The notes under the pieces were generated by a model, which saw only the letters and a list, made by a program, of their open reading frames with translations, did not search any database and was not told the DNA's origin. A stretch of DNA of 27,564 bases from Bacteroidales bacterium UBA1745 (GTDB lineage Bacteria; Bacteroidota; Bacteroidia; Bacteroidales; UBA932), in contig DCHT01000013.1 in the NCBI GenBank assembly GCA_002314885.1, positions 7,857 through 35,420 of the forward strand, written 5' to 3'. Positions 23,428 through 27,564 of this stretch are shown here, one piece after another (position 1 is the first letter of the stretch; the number at the start of each line of letters is the position of its first letter). The position numbers and the translations under genes were made by a program.

Positions 23428-24285
23428 ATGAAAGAAATGAAGATAAACCAATCGTTCACCGAACGCACAGACGTCGTGGACGGATACCTGAGGGAGATAT
23501 CGAAGATACCGATGATCACCCCGGAGGAAGAAGTAGAGCTTGCGGAGAGGATTTCCCACGGGGACGAGGACGCACTCAGAAAGTTGGTGGAGGCCAATCT
23601 GAGGTTCGTAGTCTCGGTCAGCAAGCAGTATCAGGGCAAGGGTATGGCCTTGTCCGACATCATCAATGAAGGCAACGTGGGCCTGATTACGGCCGCCCGT
23701 CGCTTCGACCCGTCAAAGGGATTCAAGTTCATTTCCTATGCGGTGTGGTGGATAAGACAGAACATTATCCAGGCGCTGTCCTCCCAATCGAGGGTTGTGA
23801 GGCTACCGCTCAACCAGGTTGCCACTTTGGCCAAGATAGGAAAGGTTCAATCCAAGTTCCTGCAGGAAAACCAGAGGGAGCCATCCGCGGAGGAACTAGC
23901 GGAATTCATCGACCTGACGCCGGAGAAACTCGAGGAGGCACTCGGTCAGGGTATGAAGAGCCTGTCAGTGGACTGCCCTTTCGGCGAGGACGAAGACGGC
24001 ACGTTGCTGGACATTATTCCGGCAAATGAAGAGAGCACATCGACGGATGCCATCACCGATGCCCAGTCGCTGAGCACTGACATCGACTTGGTACTGCTGA
24101 CACTCGCTCCGAGGGAGCGCGACATAGTCAGAAGTTCCTTCGGAATAGGATGCACTGAGATGTCACTGGAGGAGATTGCGGACAAATACGACCTCACACG
24201 TGAGCGCGTGAGACAACTGAAGGAGAAGGCATTGCGCAAACTGCGTTCGCCACAGGCCCTAAAACTGCTGAAGGCCTACCTATAA
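23428..24285 (+). CDS. RpoD-like sigma-70 factor (regions 1.2-4)
   Basis: 285 residues, the compact size of Bacteroidetes primary sigma factors. Region 1.2: DVVDGYLREISKIPMITPEE; region 2: LVEANLRFVVSVSKQYQGKG, INEGNVGLITAARRFDPSKG, FKFISYAVWWIRQNIIQALS; region 3: QSRVVRLPLNQVATLAKIGK; region 4: LAPRERDIVRSSFGIG and DLTRERVRQLKEKALRKLRS. Against the Bacteroides RpoD as I recall it, regions 2 and 4 are kept, but the N-terminus, the region 3 to 4 linker and many surface positions differ. It may be the housekeeping factor of this organism or a second, group-2-type paralogue. Its place directly after an ECF-like gene favours the paralogue. An alternative start is the ATG nine bases later. Confidence 0.85.
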   Translation: MKEMKINQSFTERTDVVDGYLREISKIPMITPEEEVELAERISHGDEDALRKLVEANLRFVVSVSKQYQGKGMALSDIINEGNVGLITAARRFDPSKGFKFISYAVWWIRQNIIQALSSQSRVVRLPLNQVATLAKIGKVQSKFLQENQREPSAEELAEFIDLTPEKLEEALGQGMKSLSVDCPFGEDEDGTLLDIIPANEESTSTDAITDAQSLSTDIDLVLLTLAPRERDIVRSSFGIGCTEMSLEEIADKYDLTRERVRQLKEKALRKLRSPQALKLLKAYL

Positions 24286-24309
24286 GTTCGCAAAAATGAC
24301 ATAATATTG

Positions 24310-24340
24310 TTGTTTTTGTATTCTTTTTTCACTACTTTTG
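24310..24340 (+). promoter_or_regulatory. Promoter of the trp operon
   Basis: TTG at 24310-24312, 20 bases, then TACTTTTG at 24333-24340, an exact TAnnTTTG. It leaves a leader of roughly 60 bases before trpB. Confidence 0.65.
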
Positions 24341-24352
24341 AAACTGAAAAGC

Positions 24353-24382
24353 AAGCCCTGCCGCCCTGCGACAGGGCTTTTG
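24353..24382 (+). promoter_or_regulatory. Two mutually exclusive hairpins in the trpB leader, possible attenuator
   Basis: CAGGGCTT (24372-24379) can pair with AAGCCCTG (24353-24360) over an 11-base loop, or its first six bases with GCCCTG (24363-24368) over a three-base CGA loop. A short T-run and TTTTG follow. The leader holds no TGG (Trp) codon, so a classical Trp leader peptide is not seen. Function as an attenuator is inferred only from the choice of pairing and from position. Confidence 0.45.
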
Positions 24383-24406
24383 TGAAAGGAACAAAACGAA
24401 CGATAT

Positions 24407-25588
24407 ATGAGCTATCTAGTTGACCAGTACGGATATTACGGAGAATTCGGCGGTGCATACGTGCCCGAAATACTCCACAAATGTGTGGAAGATCTCCAGA
24501 AGGAATATCTGAAAGTCATTGAAAGTGAGGCATTTCAGTCCGAATACCGCGCCCTGCTGCGCGACTACGTAGGTCGCCCAAGCCCACTCTATTATGCATC
24601 CCGTCTCTCCGAGAAATACGGAGCGAAGATCTATCTCAAGCGAGAGGACCTCAATCACACCGGCGCCCACAAGATCAACAACACCGTAGGCCAGATCCTG
24701 ATTGCCCGCCATATGGGCAAGAAGAGGATCATCGCCGAGACCGGTGCCGGACAGCACGGAGTCGCCACTGCGACAGTCTGCGCCCTGATGAATATGGAAT
24801 GCGTCGTCTATATGGGCGCAACCGATGTCAAGCGTCAGCACATCAATGTGGAGAAGATGAAGATGCTGGGCGCCACCGTCGTGCCTGTGGAATCCGGCAA
24901 CAAGACTCTCAAGGACGCTACCAACGAGGCAATACGCGACTGGTGCTGCCACCCTGCGGACACCTTCTATATAATCGGTTCCACCGTGGGTCCGCACCCA
25001 TATCCGGATATGGTAGCCCGTCTCCAGTCCGTCATCAGCGAAGAGATCAAATGGCAGCTTCAGGAGAAGATAGGCCGTGACTATCCTGACTATCTGATGG
25101 CCTGTGTGGGCGGCGGTTCCAATGCCGGCGGAACCATCTACCACTACATCGACGACGAAAGGGTCAAGATCGTGCTTTCAGAGGCCGGCGGACTCGGAGT
25201 CGAGACCGGTAAGACCGCAGCGACCATCGCACTTGGCAAAGTGGGCATACTCCACGGAGCCAAGAGCTATGTCATCCAGAGCGAGGACGGACAGATCGAG
25301 GAGCCTTATTCCATCAGTGCCGGACTCGACTACCCTGGCATTGGTCCTATGCACGCAAATATGGCTGCCAAGGCACGTGCAACCGTGCTTTCTGTCAATG
25401 ACGACGAGGCCATCGCAGCCGCATACGAACTTACCCGCCTCGAGGGCATCATCCCTGCCCTGGAGAGCGCACACGCCCTCGGAGCCCTGCCTAAGATGCA
25501 GTTCAAGCCTGAGGACATAGTGGTGCTGACCGTCTCAGGACGCGGCGACAAGGACATAGAGACCTACCTCAACTATTACAAGAAATAG
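24407..25588 (+). CDS. trpB: Tryptophan synthase beta chain
   Basis: 393 residues, normal for TrpB. Joins indole and L-serine into L-tryptophan with pyridoxal phosphate, in an alpha2-beta2 complex with TrpA. Seen: YGYYGEFGGAYVPEIL at the start, YLKREDLNHTGAHKINNTVG with the cofactor lysine Lys89, AETGAGQHGVATATVCAL with the Glu that activates indole, the phosphate loop GGGSNAGG, and VSGRGDKDIETYLNYY at the end. TrpA is not in the window. As in other Bacteroidetes, trpB comes first and trpE follows one base after the stop. It has its own promoter and a structured leader. Confidence 0.96.
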   Translation: MSYLVDQYGYYGEFGGAYVPEILHKCVEDLQKEYLKVIESEAFQSEYRALLRDYVGRPSPLYYASRLSEKYGAKIYLKREDLNHTGAHKINNTVGQILIARHMGKKRIIAETGAGQHGVATATVCALMNMECVVYMGATDVKRQHINVEKMKMLGATVVPVESGNKTLKDATNEAIRDWCCHPADTFYIIGSTVGPHPYPDMVARLQSVISEEIKWQLQEKIGRDYPDYLMACVGGGSNAGGTIYHYIDDERVKIVLSEAGGLGVETGKTAATIALGKVGILHGAKSYVIQSEDGQIEEPYSISAGLDYPGIGPMHANMAAKARATVLSVNDDEAIAAAYELTRLEGIIPALESAHALGALPKMQFKPEDIVVLTVSGRGDKDIETYLNYYKK

Positions 25589-25589
25589 A

Positions 25590-26993
25590 ATGTACAGATA
25601 TACAACTGCGACCAAGTCCATACTCGGAGACCTCTATACGCCTGTTTCGGCATATATGAGGCTCAGGGACATCTCCACCCAGTCCATACTGATGGAGAGT
25701 TCGGACTATCATTCAGGCCGCGATTCCCGTTCATTCATCGCAGTGGAGCCTGTTGCCCAGGTGAGCATAGCCCACGGAGTAGGACGCTGCCAGTTCCCTG
25801 ACGGACGCACTTTCGAGCACGCCATCGACGGCAACTACCGCAGCGACGCGATCATAGGAGAGTTTATGCGCGCCTTCCAGTTCGAAGGAGCCGACGCAGA
25901 TGCCCTCAGATGCTGCCAGCTCTGGGGCTTCACCTCCTTCAACGCAGTGCGCTACTTCGAGAACATAGCAGTGAAGGACGAGACCGCCGAGAAGAATGAC
26001 GCTCCGGATATGGTCTATATCCTCTTCAGATACGTCATCGAATTCGACCACTTCAAGAACAAGATGGCCATCCATCAGATCGTGGGCGAAGGCGAAACTC
26101 CCGACCTGGAGCGCATTGAGAGGGCTCTGAACCGCCAGAACATAGCCATCTATCCTTTCAGTCCTGTGGGCGAAACCACTTCCCCTCTGACTGACGAGGA
26201 ACACAAGGAGAACATACGCAAAGGCATAGCACACTGCCGCAGGGGCGACGTATTCCAGATCGTCCTTTCACGCAGGTTCGTGCAGCGCTACGAGGGTGAC
26301 GACTTCAAGCTCTACAGGGCCCTCAGGAGCATCAACCCGTCTCCATATCTCTTCTATATGGACTTCGGAGGCTTCCGTATCTTCGGATCTTCACCTGAAA
26401 CACATTGCCGCATAGAAGGCGGCAAGGCATATATCGACCCTATCGCCGGCACCACCAGGCGCACAGGCGACGACGAGCAGGACGCCCGCAACGCCGAGTT
26501 CCTGCGCAACGACCCTAAGGAGAACGCCGAGCACGTGATGCTCGTGGACCTGGCCCGCAACGACCTGTCCCGCAACTGCCACGGAGTGAAGGTGGACTTC
26601 TACAAGGAACTGCAGTACTACTCCCACGTGATTCACCTCGTGAGCCGTGTGAGCGGCAGCCTGGACGAGGGAGCCGACCCTGTGAAGGCGTTCATCGACA
26701 CCTTCCCTGCAGGTACCCTCTCAGGCGCACCTAAGGTACGCGCAATGCAGCTCATCTCGGAGTACGAGCCTCACAACAGGGGCGCATACGGCGGATGTGT
26801 GGGCAGCATATCATTCGACGGCAGCCTCAATCAGGCCATCACGATACGCACCTTCGTCAGCCGCAACCAGGAACTCTGGTTCCAGGCCGGCGGCGGCATC
26901 GTGGCCAAGAGCAACCCTGAATACGAGCTTCAGGAAGTCAATAACAAGCTGGGAGCGCTCCGCAAGGCGATCCTGATGGCAGCACAGATGTAA
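25590..26993 (+). CDS. trpE: Anthranilate synthase component I
   Basis: 467 residues. Makes anthranilate from chorismate with ammonia supplied by TrpG. The N-domain has ILMESSDYHSGRDSRSFI, where the ESS region is the usual site of tryptophan feedback binding, so the enzyme is probably inhibited by tryptophan. The chorismate-binding domain (about 195-460) shows VFQIVLSRRF, PSPYLFYMDFGGFRIFGSSPE, PIAGTTRRTG, NAEHVMLVDLARNDL, TFPAGTLSGAPKVRAM and AGGGIVAKSNPEYE. The feedback region and PIAGTTRRTG separate it from PabB only in part; the neighbouring trpB and trpG settle the call. Starts one base after trpB and ends twelve before trpG. Confidence 0.95.
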   Translation: MYRYTTATKSILGDLYTPVSAYMRLRDISTQSILMESSDYHSGRDSRSFIAVEPVAQVSIAHGVGRCQFPDGRTFEHAIDGNYRSDAIIGEFMRAFQFEGADADALRCCQLWGFTSFNAVRYFENIAVKDETAEKNDAPDMVYILFRYVIEFDHFKNKMAIHQIVGEGETPDLERIERALNRQNIAIYPFSPVGETTSPLTDEEHKENIRKGIAHCRRGDVFQIVLSRRFVQRYEGDDFKLYRALRSINPSPYLFYMDFGGFRIFGSSPETHCRIEGGKAYIDPIAGTTRRTGDDEQDARNAEFLRNDPKENAEHVMLVDLARNDLSRNCHGVKVDFYKELQYYSHVIHLVSRVSGSLDEGADPVKAFIDTFPAGTLSGAPKVRAMQLISEYEPHNRGAYGGCVGSISFDGSLNQAITIRTFVSRNQELWFQAGGGIVAKSNPEYELQEVNNKLGALRKAILMAAQM

Positions 26994-27000
26994 GGAGGAA
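26994..27000 (+). promoter_or_regulatory. Strong Shine-Dalgarno of trpG
   Basis: AGGAGGA follows directly on the trpE stop and lies five bases before the ATG at 27006. Such a full anti-16S match is rare in this window, where most genes have A/T-rich leaders without one. Confidence 0.6.
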
Positions 27001-27005
27001 GGATT

Positions 27006-27564
<559 letters not shown>

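Overview
The window looks like a chromosomal segment of an anaerobic, carbohydrate-degrading Bacteroidales bacterium of gut or rumen type. Four things point there: the promoter signature TAnnTTTG (with TTTG about 19-21 bases upstream) in several intergenic gaps, many lipoproteins with a lipobox, the trp gene order trpB-trpE-trpG, and an anaerobic transporter pair (FNT and DcuB). Genus and species cannot be fixed from the sequence. GC content is moderate to high, with strong use of C-ending codons.

Region 1 (1-12808, + strand) is one tight operon for beta-1,4-mannan, glucomannan or cello-oligosaccharide use. In order it encodes the end of a GH26 mannanase, a GH5 lipoprotein, a GH130 mannosylglucose phosphorylase, a GPH-type sugar symporter fused in frame to a GH5_2 endoglucanase domain, a GH94 cellobiose phosphorylase, a GH2 glycosidase and a GH3 glucosidase lipoprotein. 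Gaps are 15 bases or less, two junctions overlap, and a strong hairpin terminator built into the end of the GH3 gene closes the unit. The logic is extracellular or periplasmic chain cutting, import through the symporter, and energy-saving phosphorolysis in the cytosol by GH130 and GH94. No SusC/SusD pair is visible; it would have to lie upstream.

Region 2 (12811-20100) holds mostly single-gene units: a phosphodiester-glycosidase-type lipoprotein, a formate/nitrite-family channel (minus strand), a GT28 diacylglycerol-glucosyltransferase-like enzyme, a possible 39-residue membrane protein on the minus strand, dcuB, thrC, and a membrane-anchored Ntn hydrolase of the choloylglycine/linear-amide hydrolase type. 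Promoters and terminators can be read in most gaps.

Region 3 (20104-24285) is regulatory and the least familiar. A four-gene, end-to-end overlapping minus-strand operon (stand-alone LytTR regulator, degenerate phosphodiester-glycosidase-like membrane protein, small membrane protein, coiled-coil lipoprotein) diverges from two consecutive sigma-factor genes (a short sigma-70/ECF type and an RpoD-like one). Between the two divergent promoters lie paired TATGAA/TTCATA repeats with 20- and 21-base periods, the spacing expected for a LytTR-type operator.

Region 4 (24310-27564) is the start of a trp biosynthesis operon (trpB, trpE, partial trpG), with a leader that can form two mutually exclusive hairpins.

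The two most notable observations are the transporter-endoglucanase fusion and a window-wide near absence of the tetranucleotide CATG (two copies seen by eye), which even shapes codon choice before Met codons.
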